A stretch of 64,000 nucleotides of DNA, taken from assembly GCF_000526495.1 (NCBI RefSeq), contig NZ_JAGE01000001.1, positions 372,001-436,000 on the forward strand. Direction: 5' to 3'. Made by a program: the position numbers and the translations under genes. Position 1 is the stretch's first letter. Every line of letters starts with the position of its first letter. Under the pieces are notes generated by a model, which was not told the DNA's origin, searched no databases, and was given only the letters and a program-made list of their open reading frames with translations. Shown here piece by piece: positions 9,349 to 18,543 of the stretch. The stretch comes from Ruminiclostridium josui JCM 17888. Its GTDB lineage: Bacteria > Bacillota > Clostridia > Acetivibrionales > DSM-1351.

Positions 9349-10701
9349 TTAAAATTCAGTTTTCTGCTTAATGTAATCCCATACGGGACTATTTATTGAT
9401 TGATTTATTTCTTTTGTAAAATTAATTACTCCCTCATATCCGGCAAGTGCGTGTTTTCTTTCATGGTTGTGATCGCAAAAAGCAATTCCAAGTTTATAGG
9501 CAAGGGGTCTTTCCTTAACACCACCTACCAAAATATCTGCATCCTTTTCCTTCATAAAAGCTTCAAGTTCAGCAGGATTTGCATCATCCAAAATCACGGC
9601 ATTTTCACTAACCAGATTAGTAATAATCTCATATTCCTCAGGTTTTCCTGTTTGCGTCCCAACGACAACTGTTTCAATTCCCATCTGATTAAATTGTCTT
9701 ATAAGTGAAATTGCCTTAAACCCTCCACCTACGTATATTGCTGCTTTTTTACCTTCGAGTCGGCTTTTGTATTTTTCTAACATGGGTATAAGTCTGTCAG
9801 TTTGTGATTGTGTAAATTGCTTAGCCTTTCTTATATTTTCTTCGGTACCTATTGCTTCTGCTATTCTGATTAAGGATTGTGTTGTATCCTCTATTCCAAA
9901 AAAGCTGACCTTTATAAAGGGAATATTCATTTTTTCTTCCATCTTTTTTGCCAGATAAGTCATTGAACCTGCACACTGTACAAGATTCAGCCTTGCCGAA
10001 GGTGCCTTTATAATATTATCATAGCAGGCATCCCCAGTAATTGTTGATATTACTGGAATACCTATTTCATTAAGGTAGTTTTTGATTATCCACATTTCAC
10101 CAGCAAGGTTGAAATCTCCAAGGATATTGACTCCATGAGTTTTAGGAATATCGTTATGAGGCTTCAAAAGCTCCAGTATGGCATTACACGCCATTTTGTA
10201 ACCATAGGATTTGTTACCTGAGAATCCGGGGGACTTTACAGGGATAACCCTTGTTCCGTGTTCCTTTTCTGCATGTCTGCATACGGCTTCCACGTCATCA
10301 CCTATTACACCCACAATACATGTGGCATAGACAAAAATCACTTTTGGATTATGCTTTTTGACAACTTCATCAATGGCAGCACTGAGTTTTTTTTCTCCTC
10401 CGAAAACAATGTCCTGTTCCGTCAAGTCTGTTGAAAAGCTGTTTCTGTAAAGGTCGCTTCCGCTTGTAAGGCTTCCCCGGATATCCCATGTATAGCTGGC
10501 ACATCCTATGGGACCGTGGACAATATGAAATGCGTCTGTAATTGGGTTCAGCACTACTCTTGCACCGCAGTATACACATGCCCTCTGGCTTACGGCTCCC
10601 GATACGCTGTTGCTTTCACACTTGATAGCTGTCTTCCCGGTTTTTTCAAATCCGAATTTGATAAAGTCTTTTCGTTCTTCCAATATAAGTGATTTTGTCA
10701 T
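9349..10701 (-). CDS. nifE: Nitrogenase FeMo-cofactor scaffold protein NifE
   Basis: A 450-residue NifD-like protein with the cluster-binding segments RACVYCGARVVLNP, HGPIGCASYTWDIRG and YATCIVGVIGDD. The mid region NLVQCAGSMTYLAKKMEE and late FCDHNHERKHALAGYEG follow NifE rather than NifD (no HSYDYSGPY). It pairs with the NifN part of the next gene to form the E2N2 scaffold on which NifB-co becomes FeMo-co. It lies between nifK and nifN-B in the operon. Confidence 0.95.
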   Translation of the reverse strand: MTKSLILEERKDFIKFGFEKTGKTAIKCESNSVSGAVSQRACVYCGARVVLNPITDAFHIVHGPIGCASYTWDIRGSLTSGSDLYRNSFSTDLTEQDIVFGGEKKLSAAIDEVVKKHNPKVIFVYATCIVGVIGDDVEAVCRHAEKEHGTRVIPVKSPGFSGNKSYGYKMACNAILELLKPHNDIPKTHGVNILGDFNLAGEMWIIKNYLNEIGIPVISTITGDACYDNIIKAPSARLNLVQCAGSMTYLAKKMEEKMNIPFIKVSFFGIEDTTQSLIRIAEAIGTEENIRKAKQFTQSQTDRLIPMLEKYKSRLEGKKAAIYVGGGFKAISLIRQFNQMGIETVVVGTQTGKPEEYEIITNLVSENAVILDDANPAELEAFMKEKDADILVGGVKERPLAYKLGIAFCDHNHERKHALAGYEGVINFTKEINQSINSPVWDYIKQKTEF

Positions 10702-10741
10702 TTTTTTGCCCCCCTCTTCAAAGGTTTCAGTTGGTCTTGAT

Positions 10742-12106
10742 TTACATAACTATTTCAAATTCCTCGTCACTTGCATCCCTGTCCTGTTTGTCCATCAAGG
10801 CCCCTGCTATTAATTCCACCATTCTCAATGCTCCTTTATAGCCTAGTATTGGTGAATACGAATGAGCATACCTGTCAAGAATGGGAAAACCTGCACGTAC
10901 AAAGGGTATGTCTTCAGCCTTTGCTATTTGTTTACCATAAGATGTTCCAAGAAGCAGATCAACCTTTTCATTCTTTATCCATTGATGGAGTTCAAACAAG
11001 TCACCTGAAGCTTTTGCAATACAATCACTTACACCATATTGCTCAAAAAGATTGTTAGCCAACTTTACAAATGCTTCACCTGGAGTCCCTGTCAGAACGT
11101 ATTTAGGAATCATTCCCATTTCTAATACCAGACGAGTAAGACCAAGTACTGTGTCGGGATCACCAAATATTGCAACTTTTTTATCATGAAAATAGAAATG
11201 TGCATCCAGTATTATGTCTACTAATTGTCCTCGTTCCTCTTCAAGTTCGTAAGGAATTTCCTCATTTGTTATCTGAGAAAGCTCCATAACGAATTTGTCA
11301 GTGGCCTCAATTCCTATTGGCAGTTGCATTAGTGAATATGGAACCTTGCACTTTCTTTCCAATATATTTGCAGGCTCCTCACTTGTAAGTTCCCCAAGTG
11401 CAAGTACCTTTTCACAATCGCCAAGACCTACTATTTCAGGTATTGTGGTTCCACCTTTAGGATACATCGAGTAATTTCCCGTCATGGGTGCATCCATTAT
11501 CCCGCTTTGATCTGGGAACATGGTAAATGGTACTTTCATAAGCTTCAGTATTCTTTTTAGCTCTCTGATGTCACCTGGATTTACAAACCCCGGGAAAATT
11601 GCAGTTTTGCCGTTAGATTTACCTGTGGATTCCGCCATATAGTTTATAAATCCAGACATCATATTATAAAATCCATTTATATGGGAACCTACATAACTTG
11701 GGGTGTTTGTATGGACAACATATTTCCCTTCCGGTATATCCATATCCTGAATAAAAGCAGTCAGGTCATCTCCTATTGTTTCACTAAGACATGTGGTGTG
11801 TATTGCAATAATGTCAGGGTTGTATATATCAAATACATTTTTGACACCTGTTCTGAGATTGCTTCCGCCGCCAAATACTGAAGCACCTTCTGTAAATGAA
11901 CTTGTAGAAGCCATTGCAGGTTCTTTGAAATGCCTTGACAAAAATGTTCTATGGTATGAAGCACATCCCTGTGAGCCGTGGCTGTGTGGCATACAGTTAT
12001 GTACTCCAAGTGCTGCATACATTGCACCAACCGGCTGACATGTTTTACACGGGTTTATTCTTAAACTGCTGCGTTCTGATATTTCTTTTGGAGTCATTGT
12101 AAGCAT
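10742..12106 (-). CDS. nifK: Nitrogenase MoFe protein beta subunit
   Basis: A 454-residue subunit with P-cluster cysteine segments NPCKTCQPVG (near residue 19), HGSQGCASYHRT (near 43) and TTCLSETIGDD (near 105), plus SSFTEGASVFGGGSN. It is about 60 residues shorter than proteobacterial NifK because it lacks the N-terminal extension, as in C. pasteurianum. The start overlaps the nifD stop by one base, which implies coupled translation of the two MoFe subunits. Confidence 0.96.
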   Translation of the reverse strand: MLTMTPKEISERSSLRINPCKTCQPVGAMYAALGVHNCMPHSHGSQGCASYHRTFLSRHFKEPAMASTSSFTEGASVFGGGSNLRTGVKNVFDIYNPDIIAIHTTCLSETIGDDLTAFIQDMDIPEGKYVVHTNTPSYVGSHINGFYNMMSGFINYMAESTGKSNGKTAIFPGFVNPGDIRELKRILKLMKVPFTMFPDQSGIMDAPMTGNYSMYPKGGTTIPEIVGLGDCEKVLALGELTSEEPANILERKCKVPYSLMQLPIGIEATDKFVMELSQITNEEIPYELEEERGQLVDIILDAHFYFHDKKVAIFGDPDTVLGLTRLVLEMGMIPKYVLTGTPGEAFVKLANNLFEQYGVSDCIAKASGDLFELHQWIKNEKVDLLLGTSYGKQIAKAEDIPFVRAGFPILDRYAHSYSPILGYKGALRMVELIAGALMDKQDRDASDEEFEIVM

Positions 12107-13698
12107 TATTCTTCACCTCCTGCTAATGAAGCTTTAAGAGTAGATCTGTTTTTCCAAGGTGGTGTAACAAATCTCCATGCCGGGGTATACAATCCCATTG
12201 TTATATCTCTTGCAAAATTAATGGAGCCTCTAAAGCCTGAATATGGGCCGCTGTAATCATATGAATGAAGCTGCCTGGACAGAACTCCTGACTTTTGGAG
12301 TGAATATTTATCCTTTATTCCCGAGAAAAATATATCAGGCTTCAACAGTTTGAGGAACTCATCAGTCTCAAACTGATTCAGATCGTCAACAACGATACTG
12401 CCGTTTTCCATATGTCTTATCATACCTGTATAGTCTTCCAGGGGAATTTTTGATTTTAGCTGTTGGTATTGCTCGTCAGTAAGATATGCGTGATATTTTT
12501 TTTCGTCTTTTTCTACATTGAGGTGTTCTATATTTTTGCTGTCAGCATCTTCTTTTATTGTAGGAATTACTTCTCTTCCTTCATAGTCATCCCTGTGGGC
12601 AAATTCATAGCCCGCTAGAACTGTTGAAACACCAAAATCCGAAAGCAACAGTTGATAATGATGTGACCTTGAACCACCCACAAATAGTGCGGCAGTTTTA
12701 CCTTTAAGTTTCGAATAGTAGTATTCTTTTTCTTCTGCAATGTTTGCAAGTTCGTCGTCTATTACCTCTTCAGTACGTTCGGCAAGTTCCTTGTCTCCAA
12801 AATATGTTGCCATATCCCTAAGAGATTGTATGGTTGATTTAATTCCAACAAAGTTTACCTTAATCCAATCTACACCGTATTTAGTTTTCATCATTTCTGC
12901 TATATAGTTAATTGAGCGGTGACATTGCACCAGGTTTAGGTTTGCCATATGAGAATTTTGAATTGCTTCAAAACTTCCGTCTCCTGTAAATACTGATATT
13001 ACATTGTAGCCGATACGCTTAAGTATCCTTTCAACTTCCCAGCCATCTCCGCCTATGTTATATTCCCCTAGAATGTTTACGGAATATTTGTTTTTGGGAG
13101 GCGTGTCATTTACTCCTATTATTTTTTTCATGAGTGTGTTATTTGCAATATGGTGGCCTCCGCTCTGGCTGACGCCCTTGTATCCTTCACAACTAAATGC
13201 CATACAGGTGATTCCGTATAATTTCTCGGTTTCTGCGGCAACCGCATGTATATCGTCACCTATAAGTCCTACGGGACAGGTAGAGCATATCATAATACAT
13301 TTTGGTTTAAAAATATCAATTGCCTCTTTTATCGCCTGTCTCAGCTTTTTTTCGCCTCCGAATACTATATCAGGCTCTTGAAGATCCGTAGAAAAGCAAT
13401 ATTCAATAAAATTTCTTCCGTCTTCGGTTTTTGCTTTGTTTCTTCTGGTTCCCCATGAATAAAATCCACAACCGATGGGCCCGTGTGTTAATACAAGAAC
13501 ATCCTTTAATGGCCCGAGAACAACACCTTTACAACCTGCATAACAACACCCTCTGTTTGTTATGATTCCGGGAATAGTACGGCTATTTGCTGCTATAGGC
13601 TGATTTTTAGTTTCCTCGGTTAGCTCCATTATGTGTTCTTTTCTATTTTTATAGACTTTTGCACTATATTTATCCAAAACAATATTTCTTACATTCAT
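12106..13698 (-). CDS. nifD: Nitrogenase MoFe protein alpha subunit
   Basis: A 530-residue subunit. P-cluster ligands lie in NRGCCYAGCKG, GPIGCGFYSWG and CSTCPVGLIGDD. The FeMo-co ligands are the Cys of NLVQCHRSINY and the His of LHSYDYSGPYSGFRG. A roughly 50-residue insertion around residues 375-430 (VIPTIKEDADSKN to IPLEDYTGM) is the mark of clostridial NifD. The ATG at 13698 is 8 bp after AAGGTGG; a GTG at 13710 is not favoured. It follows nifI2 by 20 bp. Confidence 0.96.
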   Translation of the reverse strand: MNVRNIVLDKYSAKVYKNRKEHIMELTEETKNQPIAANSRTIPGIITNRGCCYAGCKGVVLGPLKDVLVLTHGPIGCGFYSWGTRRNKAKTEDGRNFIEYCFSTDLQEPDIVFGGEKKLRQAIKEAIDIFKPKCIMICSTCPVGLIGDDIHAVAAETEKLYGITCMAFSCEGYKGVSQSGGHHIANNTLMKKIIGVNDTPPKNKYSVNILGEYNIGGDGWEVERILKRIGYNVISVFTGDGSFEAIQNSHMANLNLVQCHRSINYIAEMMKTKYGVDWIKVNFVGIKSTIQSLRDMATYFGDKELAERTEEVIDDELANIAEEKEYYYSKLKGKTAALFVGGSRSHHYQLLLSDFGVSTVLAGYEFAHRDDYEGREVIPTIKEDADSKNIEHLNVEKDEKKYHAYLTDEQYQQLKSKIPLEDYTGMIRHMENGSIVVDDLNQFETDEFLKLLKPDIFFSGIKDKYSLQKSGVLSRQLHSYDYSGPYSGFRGSINFARDITMGLYTPAWRFVTPPWKNRSTLKASLAGGEE

Positions 13699-13718
13699 TT
13701 GTCTCACCACCTTGTCAT

Positions 13719-14093
13719 TTAAAGTAGGTTTTCACCTGTCCTTACCTTATAAGTTTCCTGAATAGGTATTATGAATATTTTGCCGTCTCCTGGATTCCCG
13801 GTTTGATTTACGTTAATTATAGTCTTAACTGCCAAATCCACTTGTTCGTCTTCTACCACCAATGAAAAGAACCTTTTTGGAATAAGTCTTGCTGTCTCTG
13901 TAAATGCCTCACCTGCTTTTGATACAGGCAATTCTCCAGATTCCATAATATAGTTTAAAACGGTTGCATCAAGGCTTTTCTTACCTCTCCCTAGGCAAGG
14001 CCTGCAGGAGAAGGCCGGAAACCCGGCATTGGCAAGTGCTTCCTTAGTTCTGTTTACTTTGTTGGTACGGATAAAAGCCATGACCTCTTTCAT
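13719..14093 (-). CDS. nifI2: PII-like nitrogenase regulator NifI2
   Basis: A 124-residue GlnB-family protein with the PII core and the T-loop region (CRPCLGRGKKSLDATV) that is longer and different from classical GlnB. In archaea and some anaerobes NifI1 and NifI2 form a complex that binds and switches off the MoFe protein in response to 2-oxoglutarate and ATP. The position between nifH and nifD is diagnostic. The ATG at 14093 follows AGGAGG by 8 bp. Confidence 0.9.
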   Translation of the reverse strand: MKEVMAFIRTNKVNRTKEALANAGFPAFSCRPCLGRGKKSLDATVLNYIMESGELPVSKAGEAFTETARLIPKRFFSLVVEDEQVDLAVKTIINVNQTGNPGDGKIFIIPIQETYKVRTGENLL

Positions 14094-14105
14094 AAGCAAC
14101 ACCTC

Positions 14106-14432
14106 CTATAAGCCTTGTTTTGCAGTACTAATTGTGTATGCATCCAAAACTTCACTGACAAAAATTCTTCCATCACCAAAGTTTCCTTTTTCTCCTGTAC
14201 GGGCATTTCTCATAATTATTTTTACAACGTCGTCCTTGTCTTCATCGTTTACAACAATTAATAGCATTTCTTTTGGAATCTCATCATACTGGATATCACC
14301 TATGACAATTCCCTTTTGCTTTCCTCTTCCGTATACATCCATTTTAGTTACTGCAGGAAAGCCTGCTGCCAGCAGTTCTGAAAGTACTATACCTGTTCTT
14401 TCAGGTCTGATAATTGCTCTTACCAATATCAT
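14106..14432 (-). CDS. nifI1: PII-like nitrogenase regulator NifI1
   Basis: A 108-residue GlnB-family protein starting MILVRAIIRPERTG, with T-loop DVYGRGKQKGI and the C-terminal signature ARTGEKGNFGDGRIFV. It partners NifI2 in post-translational switch-off of nitrogenase. The ATG at 14432 is chosen because AAAGGCGG lies just upstream; upstream in-frame starts lengthen the protein beyond the family. It ends 12 bp before nifI2. Confidence 0.9.
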   Translation of the reverse strand: MILVRAIIRPERTGIVLSELLAAGFPAVTKMDVYGRGKQKGIVIGDIQYDEIPKEMLLIVVNDEDKDDVVKIIMRNARTGEKGNFGDGRIFVSEVLDAYTISTAKQGL

Positions 14433-14498
14433 AATTTCATCCGCCTTTCTTTTTAGTTTGTTAAATTCAATCACTAACATTTCAAATTTGAGATATAA

Positions 14499-14545
14499 TG
14501 AGTTTAATTTTCAATGGAGACGAACCATGGAAAGTTTTAAACTCA
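14499..14545 (-). promoter_or_regulatory. Stem-loop between nifH and nifI1
   Basis: In the transcript TGAGTTTAA pairs with TTAAACTCA and, inside, TTTCCATGG faces CCATTGAAA around a 7-nt loop, making a long stem just downstream of nifH. There is no T run after it, so it is more likely an RNA stability or processing element than a full terminator. It could let nifH mRNA accumulate above the downstream messages, matching the excess of Fe protein cells need. Confidence 0.6.
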
Positions 14546-14580
14546 TCAAGCATATTAAAAATAATGCTTAGTGATTAATA

Positions 14581-15506
<926 letters not shown>

Positions 15507-15528
15507 GACTTTTTGATGTAGTTCTACT

Positions 15529-15578
15529 AAAAAAGTCCCATTATTCACTTCATAGTGAATTAATGAGACTTCGTCGTC
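15529..15578 (-). promoter_or_regulatory. nifH leader attenuator 1: intrinsic terminator overlapped by a hexaloop hairpin
   Basis: A 15-bp stem with one bulge (15535-15569) is followed by six T (15529-15534). Upstream, GAC-GACGAA-GTC (15567-15578) forms a small hairpin whose 3' arm is the base of the terminator. Its loop resembles that of attenuator 2 (both GAYGAR). Two copies of the same device lie in tandem before nifH. Confidence 0.7.
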
Positions 15579-15623
15579 GTTTTTATTAATTTTTTTAACT
15601 TACTAAGAGTATAAAACTTTATG

Positions 15624-15652
15624 TTCATATTAACAATACACGAATTCGTCAA
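15624..15652 (-). promoter_or_regulatory. Probable nifH promoter
   Basis: TTGACG and TATGAA separated by 17 bp, reading toward nifH, fit a housekeeping-sigma promoter. Transcription would start near 15617 and give a leader of about 215 nt that includes both attenuators. No sigma-54 element (TGGCAC-N5-TTGCA) was seen. Confidence 0.55.
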
Positions 15653-15722
15653 TATTAGCCTACATTTCTAAAACTGTTTTGTATATTTTCTACAAACACA
15701 TTTTTATTGTTCAAGGATACAG

Positions 15723-15751
15723 TTGATAATTTCTTCTTCTTACCATATAAT
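15723..15751 (+). promoter_or_regulatory. Promoter of the anfO-like operon
   Basis: TTGATA and a perfect TATAAT are spaced by 17 bp, an excellent housekeeping promoter. Start of transcription is expected near 15758. It faces away from nifH. Confidence 0.75.
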
Positions 15752-15763
15752 AATACTAACTGC

Positions 15764-15805
15764 AACGGGGCGTATCAAGCTAAAAGCTTGACAGCCCCGT
15801 TTTTG
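15764..15805 (+). terminator. Leader terminator between promoter and anfO-like gene
   Basis: ACGGGGC pairs with GCCCCGT and TCAAGCT with AGCTTGA inside, followed by TTTTT. It begins only about 7 nt after the predicted transcript start and before the gene. No plus-strand gene lies upstream, so it is not a read-through stop and probably acts as an attenuator. Confidence 0.75.
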
Positions 15806-15841
15806 CATTTGCTAATAAAATAATTGAGGAGGTTCAAACAT

Positions 15842-16471
15842 ATGTTAAAGAGAATTGCAGTAATAGTTAATGAAGAAGAAGAACTGGCATCCTTTGAAAA
15901 AGGATCCTGTATAAATATATACCATAAGAATAATACGCAATGGCAGTTACTTAATGAAGTTCGCTACTATATTAATACAAATATGTCCCTATCAGATCTT
16001 AGAAAAAATATCAAAGTTCTTATTATAAGGCTGGAAGACTGTGAGATAATAGTCGGTAAAGTAATGTCAGGTCTTGCCTACAACATATTTAACAGGGAAG
16101 GTTTTTCAATATTTGAGGCAAAAGACATTACAAGCAGTGTTCTGGATGATATATATAATGAAGTCAGCAGCTTAAAATCTGAATCTGCCAATTTGAAGCA
16201 TATTGCCCTTTCACCTGTTCAAACAGAAGAAAACGGAGTTTTTTACATAAACCTAATGGAGCTGCAAGCCAAACATCCTGAAGTTTCTTCTAAAAAAGCT
16301 CTCAAGCCCTTTTTGGAAACTACCCCATTTTACAGGCTTGATGTGATATGCTCCCATGTTCCACCATGGTTTGATAACACACTTCCCACATTGAACCTTA
16401 GCTATTCAATAGAAGTAAGCGAAGATAACAAGTACAAGGTTTCCATATTGAATAATGTTTGTTCACATTAA
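15842..16471 (+). CDS. AnfO-like nitrogenase-associated protein
   Basis: A 209-residue soluble protein. The opening (IAVIVNEEEELASFEKGSCINIYHK) and middle (LIIRLEDCEIIVGKVMSGLAYNIF, then a segment near FLETTPFYRLDVICSHVPPWFD) fit the AnfO family, first described beside the iron-only nitrogenase and of unclear function. The match is from memory of the family and is not certain. No anfHDGK genes are in the window, so it accompanies a molybdenum nif cluster here. The ATG at 15842 follows GAGGAGG. Confidence 0.6.
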   Translation: MLKRIAVIVNEEEELASFEKGSCINIYHKNNTQWQLLNEVRYYINTNMSLSDLRKNIKVLIIRLEDCEIIVGKVMSGLAYNIFNREGFSIFEAKDITSSVLDDIYNEVSSLKSESANLKHIALSPVQTEENGVFYINLMELQAKHPEVSSKKALKPFLETTPFYRLDVICSHVPPWFDNTLPTLNLSYSIEVSEDNKYKVSILNNVCSH

Positions 16472-16500
16472 ATGTTCCATATAAAAAGGAGGTTGTCAAC

Positions 16501-17469
16501 ATGTCCTCAAATATTCGTGAAAATCTCTCAGGTATTGTCAGTGCTTTTTGTTTTGAAAACGGAAGCATAAGAGAGTGTATACTTTGTGAAGAAAATGTAA
16601 TTAAAACCGAATATGGCGATTTAATCCCTAAATATGGTGAAGATGAAGTGCGTAAAAAATACTCTCAATCCATTTCCTTTTATGAAAGCGGAAAAGTTAA
16701 GAGTATTTATTTAGAATCCTCAACCTTAATAAAAACTCCTTTAGGTACTTTTCCCGCAGAACTTGTTACTTTTTACGAAAGCGGAAAACTGAAACGGATT
16801 CTTCCGTTGAATGGCAAGCTAAGTGGATACTGGAGCCAAGAGGATGAAGAAAAACTTTGTGAGGAGTTCCAATTTCATTTTCCTTTTGGCAGCTTCAAGA
16901 CAAAAATAATTGGTCTTTGCTTTTATGAAAGCGGAAACCTAAAATCAATGACCCTTTGGCCTGGTGAAACTATAATCCTAAAAACTAACCACGGCCTTCT
17001 TCCGGTAAGAATAGGATTTTCATTATATGAAAATGGAAAACTGAAATCGGTAGAGCCTGCCTATGAAATCACTGTACCTACTAGCATTGGAGAATTAACA
17101 GCTTTCAATGAAAATACTCTTGGTATTAATGCCGACTGCAATTCATTAGTTTTCACAGAAGGAGGAAATATACAAGCACTTTGCACAAGCAACAGCAATG
17201 TAGCTATATTTGAAAAAGACGGCTCCTTTGAAACAATGAAAGCATTAGTTAAACCTGATCCTTTTGAAGAAGGTGTATTTTCTCTTATACCTCTGGAAAT
17301 TTCTTTTGAAGGTCATTATGTAAAATTTAGCAGTGATAAAACACGAATATATGATATCAATACAACAAGATTTACAATAATAAATAATTCCGGAGGGAAA
17401 CCCGATTCTGGACTTTCATGTACAGACTGTTCTAGTTGCAGTCTATGTAAAAAAAATAATTATATTTGA
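16501..17469 (+). CDS. Unrecognised nif-adjacent protein with YESGK-type repeats and a C-terminal Cys cluster
   Basis: A 322-residue soluble protein not assigned to a family. A motif of the form FYESGKLKSI recurs near residues 17, 60, 91, 141 and 175, reminiscent of MORN-like or YwqK-type beta-hairpin repeats. The tail carries Cys307, 310, 313 and 316 (CxxCxxCxxC), which could hold a metal or Fe-S cluster. The ATG follows AAAGGAGG, 29 bp after the anfO-like gene, so the two form an operon divergent from nifH. The context suggests a nitrogenase-related role; nothing in the sequence proves it. Confidence 0.7.
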   Translation: MSSNIRENLSGIVSAFCFENGSIRECILCEENVIKTEYGDLIPKYGEDEVRKKYSQSISFYESGKVKSIYLESSTLIKTPLGTFPAELVTFYESGKLKRILPLNGKLSGYWSQEDEEKLCEEFQFHFPFGSFKTKIIGLCFYESGNLKSMTLWPGETIILKTNHGLLPVRIGFSLYENGKLKSVEPAYEITVPTSIGELTAFNENTLGINADCNSLVFTEGGNIQALCTSNSNVAIFEKDGSFETMKALVKPDPFEEGVFSLIPLEISFEGHYVKFSSDKTRIYDINTTRFTIINNSGGKPDSGLSCTDCSSCSLCKKNNYI

Positions 17470-17486
17470 TTAAAAATTTGCTTAAA

Positions 17487-17590
17487 AGGGAGCTGTCACA
17501 AAATTAGTTTTATCTTTCTTACCATGTAAAATTGTATCAATAGAACGCTCGCTTATAAATATTCTCAGTAGTTTTGCGACACTCCCCTTT
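17487..17590. mobile_element. Short MITE-like element
   Basis: Terminal inverted repeats GGGAGCTGTCACAAAATTAG and, reversed from the right end, GGGGAGTGTCGCAAAACTAC enclose a ~100-bp sequence. The interior TAAAATTGTATCAAT matches the element between modA and modB. It lies between two convergent genes (the repeat protein and deoC). Confidence 0.65.
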
Positions 17591-17613
17591 GTATTACTTT
17601 TTGGGGATCTAGT

Positions 17614-18315
17614 TTATTTCGCTTCCTGCAGCGTTCCTTCCTTCTCCCTCCGCTTCGCCTCATCCATTATAACTTTGGTTGCTGTAGCACCGAATCTTAC
17701 TGTACCTTTACTTCTAACTGACAAAGCATCGTCTAGTGTTCTCACTCCTCCTGCAGCTTTTATTTTGACCTTTTCACTACATGTTCTTCGCATAAGTTCA
17801 AGATCCTCTAGAGTAGCCCCACCACTACCAAAGCCAGTGGAGGTTTTAACAAAATCAGCTCCTGCATCTTCGCAAATCTTACATGCAATTTCTTTTAGTT
17901 CATCACTTAAATAGCAATTTTCCAGAATTACCTTTACAATCACACCCCTCTGATGTGCTGCATCAACTACTGCTTTTATATCTTTTTCCACATAATCAAA
18001 CTGTTTTGACAGAAGTCTGCCAATGTTAAGTACCATATCAAGTTCCACAGCCCCATCATTGATAGCTTCTATAGCTTCCTGTACTTTAACAGATGTCTTG
18101 TTTGAACCATGAGGAAAGCCTATTACGGTAGTTACCAGAACATCACTTCCTTTCAGCTCCTCCTTTGCTATTTTAACATCACATGGCTTTACGCAAACCG
18201 AGGCGGTAGAATACTCCTTTGCCAGTCTGCACCCTTGCCTAACTTCAGATTCATTCAGCTCTGGCCTTAGTAAGGAATGGTCAATCATTTTTGCAATTTC
18301 CTTCGAAGTAATCAT
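17614..18315 (-). CDS. deoC: Deoxyribose-phosphate aldolase
   Basis: A 233-residue class I aldolase that splits 2-deoxyribose 5-phosphate into glyceraldehyde 3-phosphate and acetaldehyde. It starts with MIDHSLLRPE and carries the Schiff-base lysine in DFVKTSTGFGSGGAT and the second lysine in KIKAAGGVRT. The length is normal for the bacterial family. It is a single gene with no other nucleoside catabolic gene beside it. Confidence 0.95.
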   Translation of the reverse strand: MITSKEIAKMIDHSLLRPELNESEVRQGCRLAKEYSTASVCVKPCDVKIAKEELKGSDVLVTTVIGFPHGSNKTSVKVQEAIEAINDGAVELDMVLNIGRLLSKQFDYVEKDIKAVVDAAHQRGVIVKVILENCYLSDELKEIACKICEDAGADFVKTSTGFGSGGATLEDLELMRRTCSEKVKIKAAGGVRTLDDALSVRSKGTVRFGATATKVIMDEAKRREKEGTLQEAK

Positions 18316-18543
18316 TTAATCCTCCTATTATATAATAATTTTTATTACTGGTATATTTTTATATATATGTTAATATTCGTTACAACTAACTAAAATCCTG
18401 CGTAATTCTCAAACCAAAGGGTTATAAAAAAGTTATAACTACCTAAAAAACCTGTACCTATTATAATGAAAATATGCTTGCTAAATCGCTTTTAGCTAAC
18501 ACGATTTTATCTACAAACATTATATTGTAAGGAGATGAAAAAC

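Noticed and set aside
16459..16500. An earlier start for the repeat protein that overlaps the anfO-like gene
   Set aside because: No ribosome site precedes it, while AAAGGAGG lies right before the ATG at 16501.
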